From NCBI GenBank assembly GCA_003133225.1, contig PKWL01000141.1, positions 1-64,000 on the forward strand: DNA of 64,000 nt, in the 5' to 3' direction. Position numbers and translations under genes: made by a program. Origin of the DNA: Janthinobacterium sp. Its GTDB lineage: Bacteria > Pseudomonadota > Gammaproteobacteria > Burkholderiales > Burkholderiaceae_D. Below the pieces are notes generated by a model, which saw nothing but the letters and a program-made list of their open reading frames with translations, was not told the DNA's origin and made no database searches. This document shows positions 52,532-63,086 of the stretch, piece by piece. Numbering within the stretch: the first letter of the stretch is position 1; each line of letters starts with the position of its first letter.

Positions 52532-53878
52532 ATGAACATGACTCCGCTGGAAATAGTCGCCGAACTCGATAAACACGTCGTCGGCCAGAGCCGTGCCAAG
52601 CGGGCCGTTGCCATCGCTCTTCGCAACCGCTGGCGCCGGCAGCAAGTGGGCGAACCCTTGCGCCACGAAATCACGCCAAAAAACATCTTGATGATCGGCC
52701 CCACCGGCGTTGGCAAGACTGAAATCGCGCGCCGCCTGGCCAAGCTGGCCGATGCCCCCTTCATCAAGATCGAGGCCACCAAATTTACCGAGGTCGGTTA
52801 TGTCGGGCGCGACGTCGACACCATCATCCGCGACTTGATCGACATCGGCATCAAACAAACCCGTTCGGCGGAAATGAGAAAGGTGCGCCAGCGCGCTGAG
52901 GACGCCGCCGAAGAGCGCGTGATCGACATCTTGGTGCCGCCGGCCCGCGATTTCGGTTTTAATGTCGCGGCGGCCGCCGCGACCGATCAGGCGGCGAGCG
53001 GCGAGAGCACGCGCCAGACGTTCCGCAAGCGCCTGCGCCAAGGCGAACTGGACGACAAGGACATCGAGATCGAACTGGCGGAAACGGGGCCGCAAATGGA
53101 AATCATGGCGCCGCCCGGCATGGAAGAAATGACCGAGCAGATCAAATCGATGTTCTCAGGCATCGGCGGCGGGCGCAAGAAGTCGCGCAAGGTCAAGATC
53201 AAAGAAGCGATGAAGCTGCTGATCGACGAGGAGGCGGCCAAGTTGATCAACGACGACGAGCTGAAACAAAAAGCAATCCAGAACGTGGAACAAAATGGCA
53301 TCGTTTTCCTCGACGAGATCGACAAGATCGCTTCGCGCTCGGAAGTGGGCGGTGCCGATGTCTCGCGCGCCGGCGTGCAACGCGACTTGCTGCCGCTGGT
53401 GGAAGGGACCACGGTCAACACCAAATACGGCATGATCCGCACCGACCATATCCTGTTCATTGCCTCGGGCGCCTTTCATATGGCCAAACCGTCCGACCTG
53501 ATCCCCGAACTGCAGGGCCGCTTTCCGATCCGGGTCGAGCTCGAATCGCTGTCGATTGCCGACTTCGAACGTATTCTCACGAGCACGGACGCCTGCTTGA
53601 CCAAGCAGTACGAAGCCTTGCTCGCGACCGAGGACGTGAAAATTGAATTTTGCCAAGACGGCATCACGCGCCTGGCCGAGATCGCGTTTTCCGTCAATGA
53701 GCGCACGGAGAACATCGGTGCCCGCCGCCTGTACACGGTGATGGAAAAACTCTTGGAAGAAGTGTCGTTTTCCGCCAGCGAGACGGGCGGCAAGGTGGTC
53801 GCGATCGATGCGCCCTACGTCAACGAGCGGCTGGACGCGCTGGCCGTCAATGAAGATCTGTCGCGCTACGTATTGTAG
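52532..53878 (+). CDS. hslU: ATP-dependent protease ATPase subunit HslU
   Basis: 448 aa. AAA+ unfoldase: N-terminal [25 protein letters not shown], Walker A GPTGVGKT (about 57-64), pore motif GYVGRDV, I-domain insertion (110-240), Walker [10 protein letters not shown] (about 253), sensor-2 region [18 protein letters not shown] and the C-terminal DLSRYVL tail that docks into HslV. AGGAAG precedes the ATG. Operon with hslV; convergent with the secretion operon. Confidence 0.98.
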   Translation: MNMTPLEIVAELDKHVVGQSRAKRAVAIALRNRWRRQQVGEPLRHEITPKNILMIGPTGVGKTEIARRLAKLADAPFIKIEATKFTEVGYVGRDVDTIIRDLIDIGIKQTRSAEMRKVRQRAEDAAEERVIDILVPPARDFGFNVAAAAATDQAASGESTRQTFRKRLRQGELDDKDIEIELAETGPQMEIMAPPGMEEMTEQIKSMFSGIGGGRKKSRKVKIKEAMKLLIDEEAAKLINDDELKQKAIQNVEQNGIVFLDEIDKIASRSEVGGADVSRAGVQRDLLPLVEGTTVNTKYGMIRTDHILFIASGAFHMAKPSDLIPELQGRFPIRVELESLSIADFERILTSTDACLTKQYEALLATEDVKIEFCQDGITRLAEIAFSVNERTENIGARRLYTVMEKLLEEVSFSASETGGKVVAIDAPYVNERLDALAVNEDLSRYVL

Positions 53879-54015
53879 ACGAGGCACAAAGGCAAGGGCG
53901 ATGGCAAACAAGGCATTGCTAACCCGTCAAAAGCGGCAATTCCGGCTGGAACCGTCCCAAAAACAGCTTGGCCGTCGCGCCGCGGGCAACGGCTACCCCG
54001 CTCCAGGGCCGACGG

Positions 54016-54567
54016 CTAGGGCGGCGCTGTCATGGCGGGCGCCGAGGAAGCGCCGCCGGCTCCACTCATCTTCGGCGCCGGCTGCAGTGGCGCCGGCAAC
54101 GGCGGCGCCACCGGGGCGGGCATGACGAACGCCGGGGCGGGCGCCACTGGAATGGGCGCGTCGCTTTTCACCGCTGTGGACGCCAGTTCGACGCGCTTGA
54201 GCGCACCATCTTTGGCTAGCAAGACATAGGACGGGCGCACCTCCCTGACGGTGATGCCGGGGGCGACTTCGGCGCCCACCGGAGTCGCCTGCGCCGGCTT
54301 GCCATCGACGCCTAGAATGGCCACGCTGCCACGGCCGTTGCGGGCCGCCAGCACCCCTTTAAGCTCGTAATGACTCACCCCGTTGGCCACGGCTTGGCCG
54401 CCGAACAGAGTTGTCGCGTCCTCTAGCCGCGCCGCGGGAGCGGCCTGCAGCGGGGTGGCTGCAAGCGTGCGCTGCGGCAGCGGGAACAGCTGCAAAGCCC
54501 AATACGCGAGCGAGGCGGAGAGCGCCATGACGGCGATAAAATTGAGGAAAAAAGGCATATGCTTCAT
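54016..54567 (-). CDS. gspC: Type II secretion protein GspC-like, without PDZ domain
   Basis: 183 aa. One N-terminal membrane helix (FFLNFIAVMALSASLAYWALQLF), then a homology-region domain (LFGGQAVANGVSHYELKGVLAARNGRGSVAILGVDGKPAQATPVGAEVAPGITVREVRPSYVLLAKDGALKRVEL) that contacts the secretin, and a Pro/Ala-rich tail instead of the C-terminal PDZ seen in enterobacterial GspC. Last gene of the minus-strand operon, 12 bases after gspF. Clamp between inner membrane platform and GspD. Confidence 0.85.
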   Translation of the reverse strand: MKHMPFFLNFIAVMALSASLAYWALQLFPLPQRTLAATPLQAAPAARLEDATTLFGGQAVANGVSHYELKGVLAARNGRGSVAILGVDGKPAQATPVGAEVAPGITVREVRPSYVLLAKDGALKRVELASTAVKSDAPIPVAPAPAFVMPAPVAPPLPAPLQPAPKMSGAGGASSAPAMTAPP

Positions 54568-54579
54568 CGGATTTCTCGG

Positions 54580-55800
54580 TTAACGCACCAGTTGGTTAAT
54601 TTCGATGATGGGCATCAAGACGGCCAGCACGATCAGCAGCACGACGACGCCCATAGCCAGGATCAGGGCCGGCTCGAGCAGCCCGGCGATGGTCAAGGTG
54701 CGCCGCTCCAAGTCCTGCTCTTGCGCATTGGCGGCACGCTCTAGCATGGCGGGCAACTCGCCGGTGAGTTCGCCGGCGCGGATCATGTGGATCAGCATCG
54801 GCGGAAAATGCTGTTGCGCCGATAACGCGCGCGCCAGACTGACCCCTTCGCGCACATGATCGCTAGCTTCGGCCACCAAGTCGCGCATGGCCACGTTCGA
54901 GAGCGTGTCGCGGCTCGTTTGCAAGGCGCGCAGGATGGGTACGCCAGAACCGGTGGTAATGGCCAGCGTGCTGGCAAAACGGGCCGTGTTCAAGCTGCGC
55001 TCGAACTTGCCGTACAGGGGCGCGGTCAGCAACCAGGCATGCCAGCGCCGCTTGAGTGCCGGGTTTTGAAGGGCACGGCGCCAGGCGAATCCGGCGCCGA
55101 TTAGCAGCAACAGGACGAACAACCCGTCGTGGCGCACGAAATCGGACACCGCCAGCATGATGACGGTTAGCACCGGCAGCTTCTGTTTGGTATTGGCAAA
55201 GACGGAAACGATCTGCGGCACGACGTAGGTCAAAAGAAAGATGACGATGGAAAACGCGACCACGGTGACGATCGCCGGATAGGTGAAGGCCAGGCGCACC
55301 TTTTGCACGAGGGCGTTGCGGCGCTCGATGTAGTCGGCCAGGCGCGACAGCACGCGCGCCAGGTGGCCGATCTGCTCGCCGGAGGCGACCAGGGCGCGGT
55401 AGATCTCGGCAAAGTCGCGCGGGTGGCGCGCGAGCACGTCGGAAAATGCGGCGCCGCCCATCACTTCGGAGCGGATCGACGCAATCAAGTCGCGCATGTA
55501 GGGCCGCTCGGCCTGTTCCAGCAGCGCCGAAAAGGCTTGCTCCAGCGGCAGTCCCGCCTCCAGCAAACTGGCCAGCTGGCGCGTAAACAGCGCCAGCTCG
55601 GTGGTCGATAGGCGCTCGCCGAAACGGCGGCTTTTGCTTACGCCGCTGGCATCGACTTGGGCCGATATCGTGTCCACGCTCAAAGGCAACAACCCTAACG
55701 TGCGCAACTCGGCGCGCGCGGCACGGGCATTGTCGGCGTTGAGCACGCCCTTTTTGGTGGCCCCGCTCGGGTCCACGGCTTCATAGCGAAATGCGGGCAT
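54580..55800 (-). CDS. gspF: Type II secretion inner membrane platform protein GspF
   Basis: 406 aa. Opening MPAFRYEAVDPSGATKKGVLNADNARAARAELRTLGL, two GspF domains (residues 70-195 and 270-395) each with L-x-Q/E-A motifs (FTRQLASLLEAGLPLEQAFSALLEQ; FASTLAITTGSGVPILRAL) and three membrane helices near 170, 215 and 375. Anchors the GspE ATPase and drives pseudopilus assembly. Confidence 0.95.
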   Translation of the reverse strand: MPAFRYEAVDPSGATKKGVLNADNARAARAELRTLGLLPLSVDTISAQVDASGVSKSRRFGERLSTTELALFTRQLASLLEAGLPLEQAFSALLEQAERPYMRDLIASIRSEVMGGAAFSDVLARHPRDFAEIYRALVASGEQIGHLARVLSRLADYIERRNALVQKVRLAFTYPAIVTVVAFSIVIFLLTYVVPQIVSVFANTKQKLPVLTVIMLAVSDFVRHDGLFVLLLLIGAGFAWRRALQNPALKRRWHAWLLTAPLYGKFERSLNTARFASTLAITTGSGVPILRALQTSRDTLSNVAMRDLVAEASDHVREGVSLARALSAQQHFPPMLIHMIRAGELTGELPAMLERAANAQEQDLERRTLTIAGLLEPALILAMGVVVLLIVLAVLMPIIEINQLVR

Positions 55801-55814
55801 GCTGGGTCCGGCTC

Positions 55815-57233
55815 CTAGTCTTTGGTCACACGCAGCAGTTCGGCTTGAGTCGAAGTGCCGTCTTGCAGCCAGCGTTCGCCGTCGTCGCGCATGCTGGTCA
55901 TGCCGCTGCCATGCGCCGCTTCCCGCACTTGCGCCTCGGACGCGCGGTTGTGGATCTGGGCCCGAATCTGATTCGTCGTTTGCAGCAGTTCATAGATGCC
56001 GACCCGGCCCTGGTAGCCGCTTTGGCCGCACTGCGGGCAGCCGACCGCCTGCCAGTAGCGGCCTTCCTGCCGCTTGCAGGCGGGGCACAGTTTGCGCACC
56101 AAGCGCTGCGCCAGGACGCCTAGCAGGGTCGAGGACAGCAAGAACGGTTCAATGCCCATGTCGAGCAGGCGCGTCACCGCGGCGGCGGCGTCGTTGGTGT
56201 GCAAGGTCGCTAACACCAGGTGGCCCGTCAAGGACGCCTGCACAGCGATCTGGGCCGTTTCCAGGTCGCGGATTTCGCCGATCATGATCACGTCCGGGTC
56301 TTGCCGCAAGATGGCGCGCAAGGCTTTGGCAAACGTCATGTCGATCTTCGCATTGACCTGGGTCTGGCCGACCCCGATCAGGTCGTATTCGATCGGGTCT
56401 TCGACGGTCAATATATTGGTTGTGCTCGCATTGAGCAGCGACAGCGCCGCGTACAAGGTGGTGGTCTTGCCAGAGCCGGTCGGCCCCGTCACCAAGACGA
56501 TGCCGTGCGGTTGTTTGATCAAACCGTCGAACTGCGCCAGCATGTGAGAGCTCATGCCCAGGTGCTGCAAATCGAGGCGCCCCGCTTCCTTGTCGAGCAG
56601 GCGCAGCACCGCCCGTTCGCCGTGACCCGTGGGCAGGGTCGACACGCGGACGTCGACCGGCTTGCCGCCCACGCGCAAGGTGATGCGTCCGTCCTGCGGC
56701 AGGCGCTTTTCGGCGATGTCGAGCTGGGCCATGATCTTGATGCGCGAAATGAGCGAGCCGTGGATCGCCTTGCGCGGGCGCACCACGTCGCGCAAGCTGC
56801 CGTCGATGCGAAAGCGCACCACCGAGGTTTGCTCGAAGGGCTCGATATGGATGTCGGAAGCGCCTTCGCGCAGCGCCTGCGTGAGCAAAGCGTTGATCAT
56901 GCGGATCACCGGCGCGTCATCGGACGATTCGAGCAAGTCTTCGATGGCCGGCACATCTTGCAGCAGTTTGGTCAAATCGAGGTCGGCGTCAAATTCGTCG
57001 GCCACCTGCGAGGCGTCGCCGCCGGCGCCGGCGTAGGCCGCCGCAATCGCCTGCAAAAGCTCGGCACGCGCGATGGGCTTGAGCTCGATGCAGCCGAAGC
57101 GGCGCGACACCTCCGCGATGGCGGCCGGCGCCGTGCTGGCGCAGACCCAGAGCGTGACCGCGTTCGCGTCGGCGCCGGGCTTAGCTAGCAGCACATAATC
57201 GCGCGCGAAGGCATAGGGCAAGAGGTTACTCAT
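55815..57233 (-). CDS. gspE: Type II secretion ATPase GspE
   Basis: 472 aa. N-terminal GspE domain, Asp boxes, Walker [10 protein letters not shown] (about 247-255), Walker B region [33 protein letters not shown] and a tetracysteine zinc module ([20 protein letters not shown]) that is typical of GspE. Powers pseudopilus growth. Stop and start spacing of 14 bases to gspF and gspD shows one operon. Confidence 0.97.
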   Translation of the reverse strand: MSNLLPYAFARDYVLLAKPGADANAVTLWVCASTAPAAIAEVSRRFGCIELKPIARAELLQAIAAAYAGAGGDASQVADEFDADLDLTKLLQDVPAIEDLLESSDDAPVIRMINALLTQALREGASDIHIEPFEQTSVVRFRIDGSLRDVVRPRKAIHGSLISRIKIMAQLDIAEKRLPQDGRITLRVGGKPVDVRVSTLPTGHGERAVLRLLDKEAGRLDLQHLGMSSHMLAQFDGLIKQPHGIVLVTGPTGSGKTTTLYAALSLLNASTTNILTVEDPIEYDLIGVGQTQVNAKIDMTFAKALRAILRQDPDVIMIGEIRDLETAQIAVQASLTGHLVLATLHTNDAAAAVTRLLDMGIEPFLLSSTLLGVLAQRLVRKLCPACKRQEGRYWQAVGCPQCGQSGYQGRVGIYELLQTTNQIRAQIHNRASEAQVREAAHGSGMTSMRDDGERWLQDGTSTQAELLRVTKD

Positions 57234-57247
57234 GAGGGTGGCCCATG

Positions 57248-59419
57248 TTACTGGCGCGGCGGCAAATTGGCCGCGCCTGGCGCCGCATTCGATCTTGGCA
57301 TGGGCGCCGGCGGCACCGGCTGCACCACCATATCGCCGCCCACGGGGTGGCCGTTTTCAAGCTTGGGCAGGAGCGGACGGCCCAGATCCTTGAGTAAGAC
57401 GGTGTCCGCTTGCGGCACACTTCCTTCGGCCGTACGCATATAGTCGTAACGGTCGGCCGCCAGGCTCGTGCTCTGCTCCTTGCTGCGCACCACGACCGGG
57501 CGCAAAAAGATCATCAGATTGGTTTTGGTGCGCGCGCGCGTGCGGTATTTGAACAGATTGCCGATGATGGGAATGTCGCCCAGGCCATGCACCTGCTCAT
57601 TGGTGTCGCTGGTCGAATCCTCGATCAGGCCGCCCAGCACGATGATCTGGCCATCGTCGCAGATGACGTTGTTTTCAATCACGCGCTTGTTCAAGGTGAT
57701 GCCGGCCGGCGCGCTGAGGGTGGTTTGATCGATGGTCGATGTCTCATGATAGATCGCCATCTTGATGGTGCCGCCTTCGGAAATTTGCGGCCTCACCTTG
57801 AGCGTCAGGCCGACGTCCTTGCGATCGATGGTCTGGAACGGATTGGTGGTGGTGCCGGCCGTGGTGGTGAATTGGCCGGTGATGATCGGCACGTTTTGCC
57901 CGACCTCGATGGTCGCTAGTTCGTTGTCGAGCGTGATCATGTTGGGCGCCGACAAGATGTTGGTGCTGCTGTCCGATTCCATCGCGTGCGCCAGCGCGCC
58001 CAGGCCCAGCTGGCCGTTGATCTGCTTGAACAGCCCGATCGTCAGGCCGGCCCCCGGCAAGGCCGGGGTGGCGGTGCTAGCGCCAGCCGCGAGCGAGACG
58101 ATATTGTTGCTGCTGCCGGCGGTAAACGACTGCACGCCGCCGACGCGGTAAGCGCTGGCGCTGTTGCCGGTCAAACCGAGCCACTGGACGCCAAATTCGG
58201 AGCCCTTGGTGACGTCAACTTCGACGATCAGGGACTCGATGTAGACTTGGGCGCGGCGCACGTCGAGCTGGTCGATCACCGCGCGCAGGTTGCGGTACAC
58301 CTCTTCGTTGCAGGTGATGATGAGGGTGTTGGTGGAGGCGTCGGCCTGGATGAAACCGGCGGCGCCGCCGACCGACAATTGCGCGGGCGCTGCCGTCAGG
58401 GCCGCGCTGGGAGCCGTGCCGGTCGCGCCGGCCGCGCCGCTCGTGGCGGCAGCGCCGCTGGCGCCGCTCATGCCGCTCATGCCGCCGGCGGCGGCGCCAA
58501 GGGCGCTGGCGCCGGCCGCCGCCGTGCCTTCATTCGTCACCACCGCGCGCAAGGTCTGCGCCAATTTGGTCGCGTCCGCGTTTTTCAGGTAGACCACGTG
58601 GATGTTGCCCAACTGCGCCGTGGGCTGATCCAGTTTTGCGATCAGCGACTTGGCCAGGTTGGCGCGCGCGGCCGACGGCGCGCGCAGCACCAGGGCATTG
58701 ATGCGCGGATCGGCCAGCACACTGATGCGCCCGCCGTCGGCGCCGGCGGCGTTAGCGCCGCCCGGCTCGAGCAGCTTATTGACCATCACGGCCAGGTCGG
58801 AGGCGATGCCGTAGCGCACGGGGATGACATCGAGGTCGGTGGCCGCCGGCGCGTCGAGCGCGGCGATGATTTTGCCCAGGCGCTTGAGGTTGTCGGCGTA
58901 ATCGGTGATGACCAGGCTGTTGTTGCCCGGATTCGAATTGATCGTGTTGTTAGGCGAGATCAAGGGCCGCAACACGGTTAGCAGATTGGCCGACGATTCA
59001 TAATTGAGATGGAAGACCTGGGTCGCGATCTGGTCGCCCTTGATCGGATTGACAGTGCCGATCACGGTCGGCGTCGCTTGCAGCTTGGCTTCCGCTTCCG
59101 GCACCACTTTAGCATAGCCGTCGCCAGTGACGACGGCAAACCCTTGCAGCCGCAACGCCGAAGTGAGCAAGGCGAAGGCTTGCGCCTTGCTCACCGACTT
59201 TTCCGAAACCACGGTCAAGGTGCCCTTGACGCGCGGGTCGATGACGAAGGTGATGTTCGTGTAATGCCCGACCGCCTTGATGACCGAGTCGATATCAGCA
59301 CCGACAAAATTAAGCGCGGCTTCATCGCCGCTCGCCGCCCGCAACGGCGCGCTAAAGGCAGCGCAAAACAAGCAGGCGGCCAGGTGGATTTTAAGTTTGC
59401 GAACAGACAGTTTTTTCAT
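57248..59419 (-). CDS. gspD: Type II secretion outer membrane secretin GspD
   Basis: 723 aa. Signal peptide ([18 protein letters not shown]), N0 domain ([38 protein letters not shown]), N1-N3 repeats, a long Ala/Gly/Ser linker inside the N3 region (about 300-355), and the C-terminal secretin core ([70 protein letters not shown]). Forms the 15-fold outer membrane gate. Its ATG overlaps the gspN stop by one base. Confidence 0.97.
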   Translation of the reverse strand: MKKLSVRKLKIHLAACLFCAAFSAPLRAASGDEAALNFVGADIDSVIKAVGHYTNITFVIDPRVKGTLTVVSEKSVSKAQAFALLTSALRLQGFAVVTGDGYAKVVPEAEAKLQATPTVIGTVNPIKGDQIATQVFHLNYESSANLLTVLRPLISPNNTINSNPGNNSLVITDYADNLKRLGKIIAALDAPAATDLDVIPVRYGIASDLAVMVNKLLEPGGANAAGADGGRISVLADPRINALVLRAPSAARANLAKSLIAKLDQPTAQLGNIHVVYLKNADATKLAQTLRAVVTNEGTAAAGASALGAAAGGMSGMSGASGAAATSGAAGATGTAPSAALTAAPAQLSVGGAAGFIQADASTNTLIITCNEEVYRNLRAVIDQLDVRRAQVYIESLIVEVDVTKGSEFGVQWLGLTGNSASAYRVGGVQSFTAGSSNNIVSLAAGASTATPALPGAGLTIGLFKQINGQLGLGALAHAMESDSSTNILSAPNMITLDNELATIEVGQNVPIITGQFTTTAGTTTNPFQTIDRKDVGLTLKVRPQISEGGTIKMAIYHETSTIDQTTLSAPAGITLNKRVIENNVICDDGQIIVLGGLIEDSTSDTNEQVHGLGDIPIIGNLFKYRTRARTKTNLMIFLRPVVVRSKEQSTSLAADRYDYMRTAEGSVPQADTVLLKDLGRPLLPKLENGHPVGGDMVVQPVPPAPMPRSNAAPGAANLPPRQ

Positions 59420-60192
59420 TATTTGAACTCTAACGCGATGATGTTGTTGCCACGGTTCATACGGCGCTGTCCCAGCAAATTGAGCAAATTGGCCAGCGTT
59501 TCTTCATATCCTGTTGCCGCTTGCGCCTGACCGGAAAAGCGCAGCCGGCCATGCTCGAGGGCGCCGCTCCCGTCCAACAGAAGCGGTCCCTTGAGCGTGG
59601 TCAACGTCACTTGCGCCTCTAAGCCACGCCAGTCGAGCGCCAGGGCATAACTACCCAAGGGGCGGATCGCCGACAGGCGCGATCCGATATCCGTCATCTC
59701 CAGCATCGTTCGGCCGTTGATGGCGACGTTCCGGTCCGCCAGCACCAGCTCGAGCGTTGTCCACGACAGTCGCATGGTTCCGCTGGGCGCGATCGTGTTC
59801 AAGGGCGCGCCCAGTCCGGCCAGTGCGGGCGCCGGCAACAACACACTGTCCGGACTCAAAAGCCATTGCTTCCAGTTGCCCCGTAGGTTCAAAGGCTGAG
59901 CCAACGCGGCCTCATTTTCAAGGCGCATGTTGACCGAACCGGCCAGCACCAGCGGCGATAAAGTCCAGGCAAAGCGGCCCGGCAAGAGCGGCGTTACAGC
60001 GCCGTTGCTGCTGGCCGCCCCGCCAATGAAAGCGGAGCCGCGCCACAGCGTACCCTGCGCGTCGCCCAGCGTCAAACGCCCGCCCGTCTGGCGCTCGACT
60101 GCGGCGGCCAGCCACGTGGCCGGGAAAAACACCAGCAAGGTCACGCCGATGCTGATCACCATGGCAAGCAACCATAGCACGGCGCGCTTCAT
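59419..60192 (-). CDS. gspN: Type II secretion protein GspN
   Basis: 257 aa. N-terminal helix (LWLLAMVISIGVTLLVFFPATWLAAAV), then the GspN pattern GRLTLGDAQGTLWRGSAFIGG and TVLNL-like strand repeats (LSPLVLAGSVNMRLENEAAL, RLSWTTLELVLADRNV, LRFSGQAQAATG). An accessory periplasmic protein found in some type II systems; its role is not well defined. In-operon, between gspM and gspD. Confidence 0.88.
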   Translation of the reverse strand: MKRAVLWLLAMVISIGVTLLVFFPATWLAAAVERQTGGRLTLGDAQGTLWRGSAFIGGAASSNGAVTPLLPGRFAWTLSPLVLAGSVNMRLENEAALAQPLNLRGNWKQWLLSPDSVLLPAPALAGLGAPLNTIAPSGTMRLSWTTLELVLADRNVAINGRTMLEMTDIGSRLSAIRPLGSYALALDWRGLEAQVTLTTLKGPLLLDGSGALEHGRLRFSGQAQAATGYEETLANLLNLLGQRRMNRGNNIIALEFK

Positions 60193-60217
60193 CGCCCGTC
60201 CTTTATCCAGGCCGCTC

Positions 60218-60733
60218 TCATCGCAAGCCGCCCGCGCTTTGCCGCAAGGTCAGCGTGGCAGCGACCTGGCCGGGGATCGGCTGGGCGACGATATTGGCCT
60301 CCTGCACGACGATGCGGCCCTCCATGCGCTGCGCCTCGAGCCAGTTGATCAAGCCCGCAAACGGTGCGTCCTTGAGCTGCAGCTTGGCGTACTCGCCCGT
60401 CACGCTCACGGACTGCGGCGCGAGGCCGTGCGCCGCCAAGGAACTGGTCAAGGCCTCGCGGCTCAACGGCGCCACCGGGGCCGGCGGCGTGCCCGACAAG
60501 GCGGCGGCTTCCTTGGCCAAGGCCTGCAATTCGGCCGCCTGCTGGCGCAATAGGGGCAATTCGGCTGCCAGTTGCGCGCGCCCGTGGAAGGCCGGCGCCA
60601 ACAAGAGACCATACACCAGAGCGAGCGCGACAACGGCGCCCGCGAGCGCGACAAGCCGCCGTTCGTGCGCGCTCAGCGCGCCCCAAAAATCGGTGCTGGC
60701 GGCCTTGAATCGGTTCCATGTCTGGCGCTTCAT
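60218..60733 (-). CDS. gspM: Type II secretion protein GspM
   Basis: 171 aa from the ATG at 60733, which overlaps the gspL stop by 4 bases. Cytoplasmic N-terminus, one membrane helix (RLVALAGAVVALALVYGLLLAPAF), a coiled-coil (AELPLLRQQAAELQALAKEAAAL) and a ferredoxin-like periplasmic domain (EYAKLQLKDAPFAGLINWLEAQRMEGRIVVQEANIV). Partner of GspL in the inner membrane platform. Confidence 0.9.
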   Translation of the reverse strand: MKRQTWNRFKAASTDFWGALSAHERRLVALAGAVVALALVYGLLLAPAFHGRAQLAAELPLLRQQAAELQALAKEAAALSGTPPAPVAPLSREALTSSLAAHGLAPQSVSVTGEYAKLQLKDAPFAGLINWLEAQRMEGRIVVQEANIVAQPIPGQVAATLTLRQSAGGLR

Positions 60734-61980
60734 GATTTGCCTCCTGGCGCTGCGCCAGCGGCGAGGCGAATTTGCCAGGTGCCGGGCGTCGGCTCGGACA
60801 GGGCCAGATTGCGCGCCGCCAGATCGGCCCGCAGCTGCGCCAGCGCGCTGGCATCGACCCCGTCCGGTTTCCATTTGAAGAACAAGGCGCGCTCGCGGTA
60901 TTCCAAGGAAGCGATCCCCGTCTGGTGCGGCAGGCGGGCCAACGCCTCCCCGAGCGCGGCGCACAGTGCCGTGAATTCATCGGGGGCGAGCTGGCCATTT
61001 TCCAGCTTGACGATGCCGATATTTTTGCGCATCTGCGCGATTGGATCGAGAATGACCGTCTCCTTCGGATAGGCCGCCTTGAAGGTTTGCAACATCGACA
61101 GGCGCACGCTAGCGGCATCGCGCCTTAGCCGCAGCCACTCGATATTCACGCCTGCAATATTAACTAGCAGCGTCAAGAGCGCCAGGCGCAGCGGCCAGCG
61201 CCAGCGCCGCCAGTCGCGGGCGCGCTCACCGGCGGCGCCCAAGGATCGCATCAGATCCGGCGCCGCCGTCCTCGCCGCGGCCACCCAATGGGCCCAATGT
61301 TCGGCTTCCAAAGTGATGCCGGATAAACCGGCAGCCAACGCCTGATAGTTGGCCAGCTCGCTGGCCGCGACATAAACCGTGAGCGGAGTATCGGAAGCCA
61401 AGGCGCGCAGGGTTTGCAGCGCTGGGCCCGGCTGCGGCGCCACGGTCAGGCCGAATCCCTCATATTGCGCCAGCCGCAGCGTCAACTCGAGGCCGCTCTC
61501 GCCGGCACTGATCGCGCCCGCCACGCAGCCCGGCTGCAGCGGCAGGCACAACTGCGCCGGCAGCGCGCAGATGCTGCGCGCGCCCTGCGCCAGCAAGGCC
61601 TTGGCCAGCACCTCGAGCCAGGCGCGCTGCACCACCGCCACCGTGCGCACGCCCTCGCCCGTCGCCGGCGTCGCGGCCAGCACGCAGTCGGCCGGCTCGC
61701 CCAAGATCTGGTCTTCCACGATGCCGGGCAAGGCGGCCTTCAAGCGCGCCGGTGACAGGGGGGGGACGGTGACGCGCAGCAGCGTCACGTCGGACGCGGC
61801 GAGCAAGAGGACGACGCGGCGCGCCGATCCGATCAAGTCGGTCAGGCTGCCGAGCGCGGCGGCGCCTTGCTGCAACAGAGCGCCGCCGCTGCCCACCACA
61901 GCGAACTGGCACAGCGCCGCGTTGCCGGCCGCGCTGTCGACGCTGGCCTTGGCCGGGTGCCGAATATAAAGTGTCGTCAC
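60730..61980 (-). CDS. gspL: Type II secretion protein GspL
   Basis: 416 aa. Cytoplasmic actin-like domain (residues 1-250; VVLLLAASDVTLLRVTVPPLSPARLKAALPGIVEDQILGEPADCVLA is the typical GspL stretch), one membrane helix (WPLRLALLTLLVNIAGVNIEWL) and a small periplasmic domain near the end. It links GspE to the membrane platform. Confidence 0.92.
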   Translation of the reverse strand: MTTLYIRHPAKASVDSAAGNAALCQFAVVGSGGALLQQGAAALGSLTDLIGSARRVVLLLAASDVTLLRVTVPPLSPARLKAALPGIVEDQILGEPADCVLAATPATGEGVRTVAVVQRAWLEVLAKALLAQGARSICALPAQLCLPLQPGCVAGAISAGESGLELTLRLAQYEGFGLTVAPQPGPALQTLRALASDTPLTVYVAASELANYQALAAGLSGITLEAEHWAHWVAAARTAAPDLMRSLGAAGERARDWRRWRWPLRLALLTLLVNIAGVNIEWLRLRRDAASVRLSMLQTFKAAYPKETVILDPIAQMRKNIGIVKLENGQLAPDEFTALCAALGEALARLPHQTGIASLEYRERALFFKWKPDGVDASALAQLRADLAARNLALSEPTPGTWQIRLAAGAAPGGKS

Positions 61981-62012
61981 AGGGTTTCGCTTTCATGCAT
62001 AACAGGCATATC

Positions 62013-63086
62013 CTAATTTTCCCGGATCCAAACCGGGGTCGTCGTCTTCATCGGCAGGTTACTGGTGGTCATCTGGGACAGCTGGTCAGGACGATAGATC
62101 AGCGCCTGCGCGTCGAGCGCCGCGCGATCGAGCCGGACCCGGCTCGAGACCAAAAAATAACTACTCTTGACGGCGAGAAGGAAAGTAGTACTCCTTTTCA
62201 GGCGGCTTTCCATATTACTCATAGTGAAATACGTGTGCTGCCGGCTGAGCGTCAGAGCGGCCGCTTCCGAAACGGAAATTCCGGCCACGGCGGCCAGCAC
62301 TTCGGCCGGCGCGGTGTTCACATTGACCGAGGCCGCCGGCGTGACGAAGGTCGCCGCCGGCAGCACCACCACAAAGTCGCGCAGCACTGCCACCGCCTGC
62401 GGCGTAAAACCGGGCACCGACAACAGGTCCTCCACATACACAAAGCCCATCGGCTCGCTGCCGCCCGAGCTGGCGACGGGGGCCGCCATGGGCGCCGTGG
62501 CAACGGGCGCGGCGGCGCTGCCAGCCGGGGGCGCCGCCGTCGTCGCGGCAGCCGTCGTCGTCGGGGGCGCTGACGTTGCGCTCTGCGTCTGGGCGATGGC
62601 ATTGGCCACCGCTTGCGCCAAACTCGGGTCGAGGCGCAAATTCTGCAGCAAACGGCCGAATGCCAACACCTGGGCCTGATCGACGATCCGGTTCAACGCT
62701 AAATTGGTCAGATTGAAACGCGCTTGCGCGTCGCTGATCTGGCCAGACAAGGTGGCATCGAATTTCTCGCCTTCGACTTGCTCCCGTTCGACGTAGTCGT
62801 CGAGCCGCGTTTCGGCCAGCGGCGTGTTCAAGATCCCGTCTAGGATGGTGACCGTTCTGCCGATCGGGCTGAGCGCATCCTCATGCAAGAAAAAACGCGA
62901 AAAGTCTATGCCGCCCAACAAGATCCACTTGGTCTGCAAATGCAGGCGCTGGTTTTCCATCGAGCGCACCAGCACCTGCTGCTGCCAGAACAAGCTGGCC
63001 ACAATGGTGATGGCAAGAGCCGTCAGCAACAAGGCGGTGATGACGGCCACGCCGCGCTGGCGCTCGAATTTTGGCGCGCGCGTCAT
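62013..63086 (-). CDS. gspK: Type II secretion minor pseudopilin GspK
   Basis: 357 aa from the ATG at 63086, which overlaps the gspJ stop by 4 bases; upstream in-frame codons run inside gspJ. Prepilin-type leader ERQRG then VAVITALLLTALAITIVASLFWQQQ without the usual Glu+5, as known for GspK. The large globular domain has the family segments DAQARFNLTNLAL and YVEDLLSVPGFTPQAVAVL, and an Ala/Thr/Pro-rich insert (about 170-215). It caps the tip of the pseudopilus with GspI and GspJ. Confidence 0.93.
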   Translation of the reverse strand: MTRAPKFERQRGVAVITALLLTALAITIVASLFWQQQVLVRSMENQRLHLQTKWILLGGIDFSRFFLHEDALSPIGRTVTILDGILNTPLAETRLDDYVEREQVEGEKFDATLSGQISDAQARFNLTNLALNRIVDQAQVLAFGRLLQNLRLDPSLAQAVANAIAQTQSATSAPPTTTAAATTAAPPAGSAAAPVATAPMAAPVASSGGSEPMGFVYVEDLLSVPGFTPQAVAVLRDFVVVLPAATFVTPAASVNVNTAPAEVLAAVAGISVSEAAALTLSRQHTYFTMSNMESRLKRSTTFLLAVKSSYFLVSSRVRLDRAALDAQALIYRPDQLSQMTTSNLPMKTTTPVWIREN

